A DNA stretch of 64,000 bases from DCFW01 sp963790715 (GCA_963790715.1 CAWBPN010000011.1:186001-250000), one strand, 5' to 3'. Numbered from the stretch's first letter, positions 37,214-46,402 are shown. Notes: generated by a model from the letters alone, not told the origin. Made by a program: numbers and translations.

Positions 37214-37227
37214 AGTTTACTGTAGAA

Positions 37228-38439
37228 ATGAGTCAAAAAGTAGTAGTAGCATTTAGCGGCGGGTTGGACACTTCATACACCGTAATGTACTTGGCAAAGG
37301 AAAAAGGATACGACGTATATGCCGCTTGTGCCAATACGGGAGGGTTCAATGCAGAGCAACTGAAAAGAAACGAAGAAAATGCTTATAAACTGGGTGCAAA
37401 AAAATATGTTACCATTGACGTAACCGAAGAATATTACGAAAAGAGTTTGAAATTTATGATTTACGGTAATGTGTTGCGAAACAATGTTTACCCTATTTCA
37501 GTTTCCTCCGAACGTATATTCCAGGGCATGGCAATTGCACGATATGCAAAAGAGATAGGTGCCGATGCCATTGCTCACGGTTCAACAGGTGCCGGCAACG
37601 ACCAGGTTCGCTTCGACATGACATTTATGGTAATGGCTCCGGATATGAAAATCATTACTCTTACCCGCGACCAAAACTTAAGCCGCAAATATGAAATCGA
37701 CTATTTAAATAAAAACGGATTCTTTGCCGACTTCAGCAAATTGAAATATTCTTATAATGTAGGCATTTGGGGCACGTCAATCTGCGGAGGCGAGATTCTG
37801 AATTCAAAGCAGGGACTTCCCGAATCGGCTTATCTGAAACAGGTAAAAAAGACCGGTAGTGAGCAATTATCCATCACTTTTAAAAAGGGAGAAATTGTTG
37901 CTGTTAACGGCAAAGAATATACTGATAAGATTGCCGCAATACAAAAAATTGAAGAGATAGGTTCGGCTTACGGTATCGGCAGAGATATGCATGTCGGCGA
38001 CACAATAATAGGTATAAAAGGCCGCGTAGGTTTCGAAGCTGCTGCTCCGGCACTGATTATAGGCGCCCATCGCTTTTTGGAGAAATATACATTGTCGAAA
38101 TGGCAACAATACTGGAAAGACCAGGTATCAAACTGGTACGGTATGTTTTTGCACGAAAGCCAATATCTTGAACCGGTTATGCGCGATATAGAAGCTATGC
38201 TCAACGAGTCGCAACGGAATGTGAACGGTACATCTATTCTTGAACTTCGTCCGCTTAGTTTTTCAACCGTCGGCGTGGATAGTCCTGACGATCTGGTAAA
38301 AACTAAATTCGGTGAATACGGTGAGGAATCGAAAGGCTGGACTGCCGAAGACGCCAAAGGATTCATCAAAGTGCTGTCTACCCCATTACGGGTTTACTAC
38401 AGCAACCACAAAGAAGAAGGCGACAAACTGGAAAAATAA
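37228..38439 (+). CDS. argG: Argininosuccinate synthase
   Basis: 403 residues. VVVAFSGGLDTSYTVMYLA is the ATP pyrophosphatase loop; AHGSTGAGNDQVRFDM is the citrulline/aspartate site, and SVSSERIFQGMAIARYA is also typical. It joins citrulline and aspartate with ATP. It lies 14 bp after the GNAT gene and 4 bp before argC. Confidence 0.96.
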   Translation: MSQKVVVAFSGGLDTSYTVMYLAKEKGYDVYAACANTGGFNAEQLKRNEENAYKLGAKKYVTIDVTEEYYEKSLKFMIYGNVLRNNVYPISVSSERIFQGMAIARYAKEIGADAIAHGSTGAGNDQVRFDMTFMVMAPDMKIITLTRDQNLSRKYEIDYLNKNGFFADFSKLKYSYNVGIWGTSICGGEILNSKQGLPESAYLKQVKKTGSEQLSITFKKGEIVAVNGKEYTDKIAAIQKIEEIGSAYGIGRDMHVGDTIIGIKGRVGFEAAAPALIIGAHRFLEKYTLSKWQQYWKDQVSNWYGMFLHESQYLEPVMRDIEAMLNESQRNVNGTSILELRPLSFSTVGVDSPDDLVKTKFGEYGEESKGWTAEDAKGFIKVLSTPLRVYYSNHKEEGDKLEK

Positions 38440-38443
38440 AAGA

Positions 38444-39412
38444 ATGATTAAGATAGGTATAATAGGTGGTGCAGGATACACGGCAGGCGAACTTATTCGC
38501 CTGCTTGTTAACCACCCAATGGCTGAAATAGTTTTTATCAATAGTACGAGTAATGCAGGTAACAAGATAACGAGCGTTCACGGCGGATTGTTGGGTGAAA
38601 CAGACTTGACATTTACCGACCAACTGCCATTTGACAAGGTGGATGTTCTCTTTTTCTGTTCGGCGCACGGAGATACGAAGAAGTTCATTGAATCGCATGA
38701 CATCCCTGCCGGATTAAAGATTATCGATCTGGCAATGGACTATCGTTTAAAAGGTGCAGATAACGATTTCGTATACGGGTTGCCAGAACTCAACAAAGAT
38801 GCTATTTCAAAAGCTAATCACATAGCAAATCCCGGATGCTTCGCTACAGCCATTCAATTAGGACTGTTGCCGCTTGCAGCCAACGGATTACTCAACCACG
38901 ATGTGTACGCAAATGCCATTACAGGCTCAACAGGTGCCGGTGTAAGGCCGCAATCGACTACACATTTTTCGTGGAGAGATAATAACATGAGTATATACAA
39001 GGCTTTCGAGCATCAGCATATTCCTGAAATCAGGCAAAGTGTGAAGCAACTGCAAAGCGACTTTAAGGCTGACATTAACTTTATCCCCTATCGCGGCGAC
39101 TTCCCACGCGGCATATTTACCACGCTGGTAACCGAATGTGACAATGACTTTGACGAACTCAGAGTAATATACTCCGACTTTTATGCAAACGCCGCTTTCA
39201 CGCACGTTGTTGAACAAAACATCGACTTAAAACAAGTCGTCAACACCAACAAGGCACTTTTGCATATAGAAAAGCACGGCAACAAACTGCTTGTAGTTTC
39301 CTGCATAGATAATCTGTTAAAGGGAGCATCAGGTACTGCCGTACATAATATGAATTTACTTTTTCACATAGATGAAACAACCGGACTTCATTTGAAGCCG
39401 TCGGCTTTTTAA
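38444..39412 (+). CDS. argC: N-acyl-gamma-glutamyl-phosphate reductase
   Basis: 322 residues from MIKIGIIGGAGYTAGELIRLL at 38444; a longer frame starting inside argG is rejected because this ATG follows the argG stop by 4 bp. GGAGYTAGEL binds NADP, and NPGCFATAIQLGLLPL carries the catalytic Cys. It reduces N-acylglutamyl phosphate to the semialdehyde; in Bacteroides the acyl group is probably succinyl. Confidence 0.95.
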   Translation: MIKIGIIGGAGYTAGELIRLLVNHPMAEIVFINSTSNAGNKITSVHGGLLGETDLTFTDQLPFDKVDVLFFCSAHGDTKKFIESHDIPAGLKIIDLAMDYRLKGADNDFVYGLPELNKDAISKANHIANPGCFATAIQLGLLPLAANGLLNHDVYANAITGSTGAGVRPQSTTHFSWRDNNMSIYKAFEHQHIPEIRQSVKQLQSDFKADINFIPYRGDFPRGIFTTLVTECDNDFDELRVIYSDFYANAAFTHVVEQNIDLKQVVNTNKALLHIEKHGNKLLVVSCIDNLLKGASGTAVHNMNLLFHIDETTGLHLKPSAF

Positions 39413-39426
39413 AAAGGAACAATAAG

Positions 39427-40548
39427 ATGAAATTATTCGATGTATATCCGCTTTTTGATGTAAATATAGTTCGTGGAAAAGGATGCCACGTTTGGGACGA
39501 TAAGGGAATTGAGTATCTCGACCTTTACGGCGGACATGCCGTTATCTCCATAGGGCATTCACATCCGCATTATATTAAGATGATTAGCGAGCAAGTCGCC
39601 AAATTGGGATTTTATTCCAATTCAGTAATAAACACCTTGCAACGCGAAGTGGCTAAACGATTGGGAGAAATATCAGGTTACGACGATTATTCGCTGTTTC
39701 TCGTGAACAGCGGTGCCGAAGCCAATGAAAATGCGCTCAAACTGGCGTCATTCCACAATGGCCGTACACGTGTAATATCATTCAATAAAGCTTTTCACGG
39801 ACGTACATCTTTAGCTGTTGAAGTAACCAACAATCCTAAAATTACTGCTCCCATAAACGATAACAACCAAGTTACATTCCTACCGTTGAACGATATAGAA
39901 GCCGTTCGCAAGGAGTTGGCAAAGAAAGATGTGTGCGCTGTCATTATCGAAGGAATACAAGGTGTCGGCGGAGTACAAATTCCCGATGACACATTCATGA
40001 AGCAACTGCGTGAAGTTTGTACCGAAACGGGAACAATACTGATAGTTGACGAGATACAATCCGGTTACGGACGAAGCGGCAAATTCTTTGCACACCAATA
40101 TGCCGGTATACGCCCCGACATCATAACCGTAGCTAAAGGCATCGGCAACGGATTCCCCATGAGCGGTGTACTGATAAGTCCTATCTTTAAACCGTTCTAC
40201 GGCATGCTTGGCACAACGTTCGGTGGCAACCACTTGGCTTGCAGCGCTGCCATAGCCGTACTTGACGTAATAAAAGAGGAACACTTGGTTGAAAATGCGG
40301 CCGAAGTAGGAAGTTACCTGCTCGACCAATTGAAAAAAATTGACGGTATAAAAGAAGTTCGCGGACGCGGATTAATGATAGGATTGGAATTCGAACAACC
40401 CATCAAGGAACTACGCAGCAAACTACTTTACGAACAACATGTATTCACCGGAGCAAGCGGCGATATGACATTGCGTGTACTTCCCCCGCTATGCCTAAGC
40501 AAAGAAGAAGCAGACGAATTCGTTTTACGTTTAAAGAAAGTATTATAA
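39427..40548 (+). CDS. argD: N-acylornithine (acetyl/succinyl) aminotransferase
   Basis: 373 residues, class III aminotransferase. NSGAEANENALKLA is the PLP-phosphate site, IVDEIQSGYGRSGKFFAHQ holds the conserved Asp, and ITVAKGIGNGFPMSGV holds the Schiff-base Lys. It transfers the amino group from glutamate to N-acylglutamate semialdehyde. Its stop overlaps the proC start by one base (TAATG). Confidence 0.94.
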   Translation: MKLFDVYPLFDVNIVRGKGCHVWDDKGIEYLDLYGGHAVISIGHSHPHYIKMISEQVAKLGFYSNSVINTLQREVAKRLGEISGYDDYSLFLVNSGAEANENALKLASFHNGRTRVISFNKAFHGRTSLAVEVTNNPKITAPINDNNQVTFLPLNDIEAVRKELAKKDVCAVIIEGIQGVGGVQIPDDTFMKQLREVCTETGTILIVDEIQSGYGRSGKFFAHQYAGIRPDIITVAKGIGNGFPMSGVLISPIFKPFYGMLGTTFGGNHLACSAAIAVLDVIKEEHLVENAAEVGSYLLDQLKKIDGIKEVRGRGLMIGLEFEQPIKELRSKLLYEQHVFTGASGDMTLRVLPPLCLSKEEADEFVLRLKKVL

Positions 40549-41327
40549 TGAAAATAGCAATTATCGGAGCAGGCAACATGGGCGGAGCCATTGCCCGCGG
40601 TTTGGCAAAAGGCAAACAGGTAAAAGCTGCCGACATCACGGTGGCGAACCCTTCACAAGATAAGTTGGATGCATTAAAACAATGCAATGCCGATATCAAC
40701 GTGACTCACAACAACAAAGCCGCAACCGAAAAAGCCGACATCGTTATAATAGCCGTAAAGCCGTGGTTAGTGGAACAAGTCCTGAAAGAAATAGACTTCA
40801 AGCCCGAAAAGCAGATACTAATCAGTGTTGCAGCCGGAATAACATTTGAGCAGTATGTCAAAATTATAGGTACGAACAAGGCGGTCATATTCAGAATTAT
40901 CCCCAATACAGCCATTAGCGAGGGAGAAAGTATGAATCTGATTGCCGAATTCGGAGCAAGCGACGAACAAAAATCATTAGTCAAAGGACTATTTGATGAA
41001 TTGGGTTATTCCCTATTTATCAAAGAAGAACAGATGGCAGCCGGCATGGCATTAACGTCATGCGGCATTGCCTATGTCTTCAAGTACATTCAGGCCGCTA
41101 TGCAAGCCGGCATCGAAATGGGAATAAAACCCGTAGATGCACAAAAGATGGTAGCTCAATCGGTGAAAGGTGCAGCCGAAATAATACTTAACAACGATAC
41201 GCACCCAAGCGTAGAAATCGACAAAGTAACAACTCCGGGCGGATACACAATAAAAGGTGTAAACGAGTTGGAACACAACGGATTTACTTCGGCAGTTATC
41301 AAAGCAATAAAAATTTCCAGAGGGTAA
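40548..41327 (+). CDS. proC: Pyrroline-5-carboxylate reductase
   Basis: 259 residues from MKIAIIGAGNMGGAIARGLAKG, the NADPH-binding Rossmann start. IIAVKPWLVEQVL and the C-terminal TPGGYTIKGVNELEHNGFTSAV match the P5CR dimerisation/substrate site. It makes proline. Last gene of the arg/pro cluster; argB, argF and argH are not in the window. Confidence 0.95.
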   Translation: MKIAIIGAGNMGGAIARGLAKGKQVKAADITVANPSQDKLDALKQCNADINVTHNNKAATEKADIVIIAVKPWLVEQVLKEIDFKPEKQILISVAAGITFEQYVKIIGTNKAVIFRIIPNTAISEGESMNLIAEFGASDEQKSLVKGLFDELGYSLFIKEEQMAAGMALTSCGIAYVFKYIQAAMQAGIEMGIKPVDAQKMVAQSVKGAAEIILNNDTHPSVEIDKVTTPGGYTIKGVNELEHNGFTSAVIKAIKISRG

Positions 41328-41351
41328 GAGATCATTATTTAAGCCATATTC

Positions 41352-41386
41352 TTTGCAAATTTATTTTTTAATCGTAAATTTGCAAA
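41352..41386 (+). promoter_or_regulatory. 12-bp inverted repeat that contains promoter boxes on both strands
   Basis: TTTGCAAATTTA (41352-41363) and TAAATTTGCAAA (41375-41386) form a perfect inverted repeat with an 11-base spacer. Each arm holds a TAAATTTG -7 box, one for each strand. The plus-strand box (41375-41382) is 18 bp before the ATPase start at 41400. Confidence 0.6.
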
Positions 41387-41399
41387 AATCTGTTATAGT

Positions 41400-42545
41400 A
41401 TGATCGAGAGGGAATTAAAAAATAAATTATCGGAACTTATTTCAGTTTACCCTACAATAACACTGACCGGGCCGAGACAATCAGGGAAATCAACATTGCT
41501 CAAATATGCTTTCCCGGAGTATAGGTATGTGTCACTTGAAGACCCGGACATCAGACTTTTTGCAAATGACGATCCACGTGGCTTTTTAGAAACTTATCCC
41601 GATAAGACAATCATCGACGAAGTGCAACACGTCCCTCAATTATTCTCATACATACAAACCCATGTCGATAAGGAGAATAAAGAAGGGATGTATCTGCTGG
41701 CAGGGTCAAATAATTTTCTTCTGATGCAAAACATCGGACAATCATTAGCCGGAAGAACAGCCATATTACGGCTACTCCCATTTTCTCGTAGTGAAATGGC
41801 ATCAGGGAATATCTTACCTTCGACCGTTGATGAAGAAATATTCAATGGATCATATCCGCGTCTGTATGACAAAGGCATAAAGCCTACCGATTTTTATCCA
41901 TATTACATTCAGACATACGTTGAACGTGACATTAGGCTTATAAAGAACATAGGAAACCTCAGCAAATTTATAAAATTCATCAAACTATGTGCAGGACGCA
42001 TCGGACAGTTACTAAACATGTCTTCGCTGTCAAACGAATGCGACATATCGGTATCAACCGCTCAATCGTGGATATCGGTATTAGAGGCAAGTTATATCAT
42101 TTATCTGCTAAAGCCAGATTACAACAATTACGCAAAACGATTGGTGAAAACTCCTAAGTTATATTTTTATGACACCGGATTAGCTTGTTCACTCTTAGAC
42201 ATAAAAGAACCAGCCCAGGTAACCACACATTTCTTACGTGGAGGATTATTTGAGAATTTGGTTATCAATAATTTTGTGAAGAATGCATACAACAAAGGAG
42301 AAAATCCCAACATAACTTTCTGGAGGGACAGTACCGGTAATGAAGTCGATTTGCTGATAAAAACAGGAGATAAGCAAAATGCTTATGAAATAAAATCAGG
42401 TGCCACCTACTCTCAAGATTACTTCAAAGGAATAAAGATATGGGCAAAACTGTCAGGTGCACTACCGGAACAATGCTTTGCAATATATAACGGTAAGCAA
42501 ACGATGAAAACATCATTTGGAAAACTTATTCCGTGGAATGCATAG
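41400..42545 (+). CDS. AAA-type ATPase with DUF4143
   Basis: 381 residues. Walker A is GPRQSGKS (24-31), Walker B IIDEVQHVP, and sensor 1 LLAGSNNFLL. The C-terminal DUF4143 part contains SWISVLEASYIIYLLKPDYNNYAKRLVKTPKLYFYDTGLACSLL and the nuclease-like FWRDSTGNEVDLLIKTGDKQNAYEIKSGATY with its D..E.K residues. These stand-alone ATPases are common in Bacteroidales accessory regions; the function is unknown. The gene has its own promoter. Confidence 0.88.
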   Translation: MIERELKNKLSELISVYPTITLTGPRQSGKSTLLKYAFPEYRYVSLEDPDIRLFANDDPRGFLETYPDKTIIDEVQHVPQLFSYIQTHVDKENKEGMYLLAGSNNFLLMQNIGQSLAGRTAILRLLPFSRSEMASGNILPSTVDEEIFNGSYPRLYDKGIKPTDFYPYYIQTYVERDIRLIKNIGNLSKFIKFIKLCAGRIGQLLNMSSLSNECDISVSTAQSWISVLEASYIIYLLKPDYNNYAKRLVKTPKLYFYDTGLACSLLDIKEPAQVTTHFLRGGLFENLVINNFVKNAYNKGENPNITFWRDSTGNEVDLLIKTGDKQNAYEIKSGATYSQDYFKGIKIWAKLSGALPEQCFAIYNGKQTMKTSFGKLIPWNA

Positions 42546-42650
42546 CAGGCATTTTCCGAATGACATGCCAGTATTCCGTTCATATTCTCCGCATATTTTG
42601 CGGTAAATATATGAATTAATCTCCGCAACAAATGATTTCTTTAATGATTT

Positions 42651-44237
42651 TTATATTCTAACTATATTATATTTATTGCCGTCTTCGTAATGTTCTTTAT
42701 GATAGTCCAATTCTTTTAGCAAGCCCCAAACCTTGCTTTCTTTTACGCCTTTCATCGCCTCTTTGTCAGTAATTTTCATCTCATCATATATCTCTCGTGC
42801 TGAAAGCTTTATCGTCTTTTCATTACCTATTGGCTTGCGGAACAATGTGTCGAAGACGTCTGCTTCTCTAGTATTGCGTTGATATGCAGCATTATGCGCC
42901 ATTATCTCTGCTTCTTCATCCTCTTCAAACCAATAACGTTTGCCTGCTTCTATTTCTTCTTTTAGTTGGGCGTATATCTGTGCGTGGTCTATCGGTGAAC
43001 AGTCTATCTTTTTATCCACTTCCATACAAATAAAACGTCTGCTTCCTGTCGGGTCGGTCAATAAGTCTCTCCTGTTTGAAGTAGCTATGAATGAGGCTGT
43101 TCTCGGCAACTCACTCAACCCTTGTTGATAGGCTTTCTTTGTGTTTACACTTGCTATCTGCATCAGGTTCTTTAGCGATGCCATACCTTTGGCTGAGTAT
43201 TTGTCTATTTCATCAAGGTTTATCAATGCAAACTCAGTCAGTTTCTCTTCCGCTCTTGCCGTTGAATTGATATTTAGCCTGTCTAAGTAGTACGGCTGCA
43301 ATTCATTAGGCAGCAGCAGTTTACAGAATGTAGACTTTTGTCTTCCCTGTCTTTTGCTTATTAGTATAGGTGCAACACTGTTGCCGTGAAGTTTGTCTTT
43401 TCCCAGCCATTGAGCCGTCAAGCCACGCATCCATGTATGGAAATTCTTTACCCAATACTCGCTCTTTGATACTCTTTCTGCCAGAGGCGTCACACGGTCT
43501 TTCCCGTCCCACTTGGAAAGTGACTCAAGATAGCCTTTCATCGGGTGAAACACCTCTATGTGTGAGGAGTATGTATGTCTCTTTATATCATTATCCCAAA
43601 CGTTTACTCCCGATTTGCGTGCTCCGGTACACATAGCATATATTACCCTGCTGGTTATCTTTCTGAAAGGTTCATAGCTTCCGCGATGCTTGTATTCCGT
43701 TTGTCCTGTCACTTCATTATACCTTAATATATAGTTGCCTTGCATGTACCATTCCAATTTTGCTATTTCAGAGCCTGTTTTCTTTATGTCTTCTGCAGTC
43801 GGTATCGGTGATGAAAGCATGATGTGGTGCGGGTCACGTTCCACTTCACGTTTTGTTGAGGCTATTTGTTTACGCGATTCCTTTTGCTCTAACAGTTCTA
43901 ATTGTTTGTTAAGCTCTTGATGTTCCTGTTTCTCTCTTTCAGACACAGTTATGCAAGGTACTGTTTTGACAGGTTCATTTGTTGCTGTTGAAGCCGATTC
44001 ATCTGCTGTTTCCGGCTTCTCTGTTGTTACATGTTGCGATCCGGCTTCAATGTCATGGAGTTGACGAAGAAGTTGTTCTTTTACTTTGGAGTCATTTGCA
44101 AGCACGACAGACATTTCTGCTATTGACGCGTTTATTTTTGCCATGAATTTCTCACTCTCTTCCTTTTTTGCTTGGAAAAGACGCAGCTGCTCACGAACTT
44201 CGCGATCAGCGAGTTTTACTGTACGACTAAAAATCAT
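42651..44237 (-). CDS. VapE/VirE-like P-loop ATPase (DUF3874-type), accessory replication protein
   Basis: 528 residues. The N-terminal 130 residues are coiled-coil and low complexity. The ATPase core has ILISKRQGRQKSTFCKLLLP as a modified Walker A and FALINLDEIDKYSAKGMASLKNLMQ as Walker B; SFIATSNRRDLLTDPTGSRRFICMEV is the sensor/Arg-finger region typical of the virulence-associated E family. The C-terminus (LSAREIYDEM...) is a winged helix. Such proteins are found in phages, satellites and mobile islands. The usual partner BT4734-like primase gene is absent here. Confidence 0.82.
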   Translation of the reverse strand: MIFSRTVKLADREVREQLRLFQAKKEESEKFMAKINASIAEMSVVLANDSKVKEQLLRQLHDIEAGSQHVTTEKPETADESASTATNEPVKTVPCITVSEREKQEHQELNKQLELLEQKESRKQIASTKREVERDPHHIMLSSPIPTAEDIKKTGSEIAKLEWYMQGNYILRYNEVTGQTEYKHRGSYEPFRKITSRVIYAMCTGARKSGVNVWDNDIKRHTYSSHIEVFHPMKGYLESLSKWDGKDRVTPLAERVSKSEYWVKNFHTWMRGLTAQWLGKDKLHGNSVAPILISKRQGRQKSTFCKLLLPNELQPYYLDRLNINSTARAEEKLTEFALINLDEIDKYSAKGMASLKNLMQIASVNTKKAYQQGLSELPRTASFIATSNRRDLLTDPTGSRRFICMEVDKKIDCSPIDHAQIYAQLKEEIEAGKRYWFEEDEEAEIMAHNAAYQRNTREADVFDTLFRKPIGNEKTIKLSAREIYDEMKITDKEAMKGVKESKVWGLLKELDYHKEHYEDGNKYNIVRI

Positions 44238-44292
44238 ATTATTATTTTATTAATTGTTATTCTATATATAGTTTGCCGTTACAAACCAACAA

Positions 44293-44300
44293 CAAAGATA
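44293..44300 (-). promoter_or_regulatory. -7 box of the VapE-like gene
   Basis: TATCTTTG on the minus strand, 56 bp before the ATG at 44237, giving a leader of about 50 bases. Confidence 0.5.
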
Positions 44301-44385
44301 CATTTTTTATTATTTGTCACAAAATATTATAAAGACCTTTTTCTAATTATTTTATCTGTATTATATTATTCATGTGTCAGACTTC

Positions 44386-44942
44386 CTGTATTTATCGTGG
44401 TTATTCGCCTGTATGGCTGAATACCTAAATTAATTTTGAAGGATTCATAAAATGATTACAGATGGCATATATATGTAATTTAGCGATAGGTATTCAGGCA
44501 AAACAACAAACTCTTCATACAAAAGTAATGAGTTAATTAAGAAATAAAGATGTTTCCTGCGTGTTTTGCTGAAAAGAACACTGTGATTACCGTAACTGTC
44601 AAGCATGTTTACCGTGAACGATCAGCACGTCTTCTATTTATTACAGCTGTGAAAAGATGATTTTACAGCTACAAAAAGATGTTTTCACAGCTGTAAAATC
44701 ATCTTTTCACAGCTGTAATAAATACTATACATGCCGGAAAGTTACGGTAAACACGCTGGTAAACAATGATATACTAAGTGTATTGAAAGGGTATTTACAG
44801 TAAGATTCAGATGCTATTCATCAGCATGCAAATTTACATTTTGCAGAGGCATGGTTTGCCACTATAAAATGTATCCGGTGCATTTAAAATGCTGAATACA
44901 TCAATTATTCAGGCTGTCAGCCGGAAACCACGATAAACACAG
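44386..44942. repeat. 557-bp gene-free zone of nested inverted repeats
   Basis: The outermost 17-bp arms (44386-44402 and 44926-44942, core TTTATCGTGGTT) match with one mismatch. Inside lie TTACCGTAACT/AGTTACGGTAA (44587-44597 and 44740-44750) and a perfect 36-bp stem (44635-44670 and 44689-44724) around an 18-base loop; a separate hairpin is TGAATACCTA/TAGGTATTCA (44418-44427 and 44487-44496). The long stem contains ACAGCTGT twice per arm region. No protein-coding frame is convincing. It could be a non-autonomous element or an origin/attachment region used by the neighbouring VapE-like ATPase. Confidence 0.75.
44635..44724 (+). repeat. Perfect 36-bp stem-loop
   Basis: Arms 44635-44670 and 44689-44724 are exact inverted copies, with the 18-base loop ACAAAAAGATGTTTTCAC between them. 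Confidence 0.9.
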
Positions 44943-45001
44943 TAGTACTGAAACATGAAACCCACGAACAAATAAATGAAATAAAGGATAAAAACAAGTA
45001 A

Positions 45002-45092
45002 AAAAAGCAGTCAAGCACCCGGTCTTGAAAGTATTGAGTATTTTCCGACCTAAGCGAAGCGGCGTAAAATGGAGAAGTCGTGGCGGAGCCTT
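45002..45092 (+). repeat. 229-bp dispersed repeat, copy 1, left part
   Basis: Matches 52381-52468 closely (from AGTCAA/TGTCAA through CACCCGG, GACCTAAGCGAAGCGGCGTA and GGAGAAGTCG to GGAGCCTT). The IS110-family element interrupts it here; the right part resumes at 46403. Confidence 0.9.
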
Positions 45093-45126
45093 TAGTTTTG
45101 CATGTGGGTTAATCAAAGAGAATAAA

Positions 45127-45134
45127 TATCTTTG
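45127..45134 (+). promoter_or_regulatory. -7 box driving the IS110 noncoding left end and transposase
   Basis: TATCTTTG matches TAnnTTTG; predicted transcription start near 45141, so the transcript would cover the whole bridge-RNA candidate. Confidence 0.55.
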
Positions 45135-45140
45135 TAAGTG

Positions 45141-45320
45141 AAAAAGAGTTAACCTAGGAAAGAAGGTGAACTATTGACGGAGCTAGTTTATAGAACTACT
45201 TAACGCATTAGTCTTTCTTTCCTTTTTAGTTGACAGATCCAACTAGAATATTAGGTCGATACCTACTAAAGGCTTTAGATTAATCAACTTTATGGCTAAC
45301 TCTTATTAATCAATTCAATA
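45141..45320 (+). ncRNA. Predicted IS110 bridge RNA
   Basis: Two stem-loops follow the promoter. The first is closed by AGGAAAGAA (45156-45164) and TTCTTTCCT (45215-45223); its loop contains GACGGAGC (45176-45183), identical to the target-repeat sequence just left of the insertion point in the empty copy (52459-52466), and TTAA (45200-45203). The second is closed by GTTGA (45229-45233) and TCAAC (45284-45288); its loop contains CTAGAATA (45243-45250), identical to the element's own right end (46393-46400), and ACTAAA (45265-45270), the complement of core plus left end. This is the target-loop/donor-loop plan of IS110 bridge RNAs. Confidence 0.7.
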
Positions 45321-45328
45321 TCAAAGTT

Positions 45329-46339
45329 ATGAAAAAGAAATGGTTTATTGGCATTGACATCTCAAAAAAAACATTGGATGTTGCCATCTATGAGTCTACA
45401 AAGAAGAAAACAGACGAAGAGAACCCTATTCATATTGATAACGATGAAAGGGGTTACAAGTCATTGTTAAAGTGGTTTAGAGGTAAAAGAATGCCTTTAT
45501 CAACCATTGTTATATGCATGGAATGCACCGGTATATATAGCTTTGACCTGTGCGTCTTTTTAGAGAAGAAAAAAATTGACTATTGTATGGAAAATCCATT
45601 GAATATTAAACGTTCAATGGGCTTTGTACGTGGCAAAAGTGATAAAGTTGATGCTTCACGTATTGCATATTTCTGTTACCTGCACCGCGAAGACTTGACA
45701 TACTCACATATGTCAAGCAGAATGTATCATTTACAGGCATTACAGGCAGAAAGGAAACGCTATGTCAATCAAGCGGCGGGATATAAATCTTTGATAAATG
45801 AGAAGAAAGATAAAGACCATGATAATAGTTACAAACGTGCTGAGGACATGCTAAAATGCTTGAAAATAGAGATTGATGATATTAATAATGAGATGAAAGA
45901 CATTATCGAAAAAGATGAAGCATTATTTACAAATTACAAATTGCTGACCAGTATTAAGGGCGTAGCAGATGTGAATGCCATTAATACAATAATATTCACC
46001 AATAACTTCAAGAATTTTCAGACAGCACGTCAATATGCCTGTTATATTGGTATTGCTCCATTTGAACATACATCCGGAACAAGTATAAAAGGCAAAACAA
46101 TGGTTTCTAAAATGGGTAACAAGCAATTAAAAGCCGATCTTAGTCAAGCAGCATGTTGCGCTATAAAATTTGATCCAGAAATGCAACATTACTTTAATAG
46201 AAAAGAAAAAGAAGGTAAAGCTTATGGCGTTATACTTAATGCTGTCAAATTCAAGCTTGTAGAAAGAATGTTTGCTATTGTAAAAAGAGGTACGCCGTAT
46301 GTAAATATCATGCAGTATCGGAATGTCGTGGAATCCTAA
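45329..46339 (+). CDS. IS110-family transposase (DEDD/serine recombinase type)
   Basis: 336 residues. The N-terminal RuvC-like domain begins FIGIDISKKTLDVAIYE (first Asp), with CMECTGIYSFDL (Glu) and GKSDKVDASRIAYF (Asp pair) completing DEDD. The C-terminal Transposase_20 domain contains LTSIKGVADVNAINTI and YIGIAPFEHTSGTSIKGKT, which holds the conserved catalytic Ser region. It is intact and preceded by the predicted bridge RNA within the same transcript, so the element may be active. Confidence 0.93.
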   Translation: MKKKWFIGIDISKKTLDVAIYESTKKKTDEENPIHIDNDERGYKSLLKWFRGKRMPLSTIVICMECTGIYSFDLCVFLEKKKIDYCMENPLNIKRSMGFVRGKSDKVDASRIAYFCYLHREDLTYSHMSSRMYHLQALQAERKRYVNQAAGYKSLINEKKDKDHDNSYKRAEDMLKCLKIEIDDINNEMKDIIEKDEALFTNYKLLTSIKGVADVNAINTIIFTNNFKNFQTARQYACYIGIAPFEHTSGTSIKGKTMVSKMGNKQLKADLSQAACCAIKFDPEMQHYFNRKEKEGKAYGVILNAVKFKLVERMFAIVKRGTPYVNIMQYRNVVES

Positions 46340-46402
46340 TATGTAATTTATTTTATTTAACAATAAAAGTTGCCATTTTTCTTGGTTTTGACCTAGAATA
46401 CG

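Larger units (their letters stand above)
45093..46402 (+). mobile_element. IS110-family insertion sequence
   Basis: About 1.31 kb. Boundaries come from comparison with the uninterrupted repeat copy at 52381-52609: sequence matches up to GGAGCCTT (45092) and resumes at TTAAAAAACG (46403), so the shared core is TT. There are no terminal inverted repeats and no longer target duplication, as expected for IS110. It has a 236-bp noncoding left end with a predicted bridge RNA, one transposase gene and a short right end. Confidence 0.88.

Noticed and set aside
44172..44420. Hydrophobic 82-codon frame on the plus strand
   Set aside because: It overlaps the VapE-like gene start and its promoter and is made of AT-rich noncoding DNA; no ribosome site.
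44901..45116. Minus-strand open frame of 71 codons
   Set aside because: It runs across the 229-bp repeat and the IS110 edge, with no family resemblance; a chance frame.
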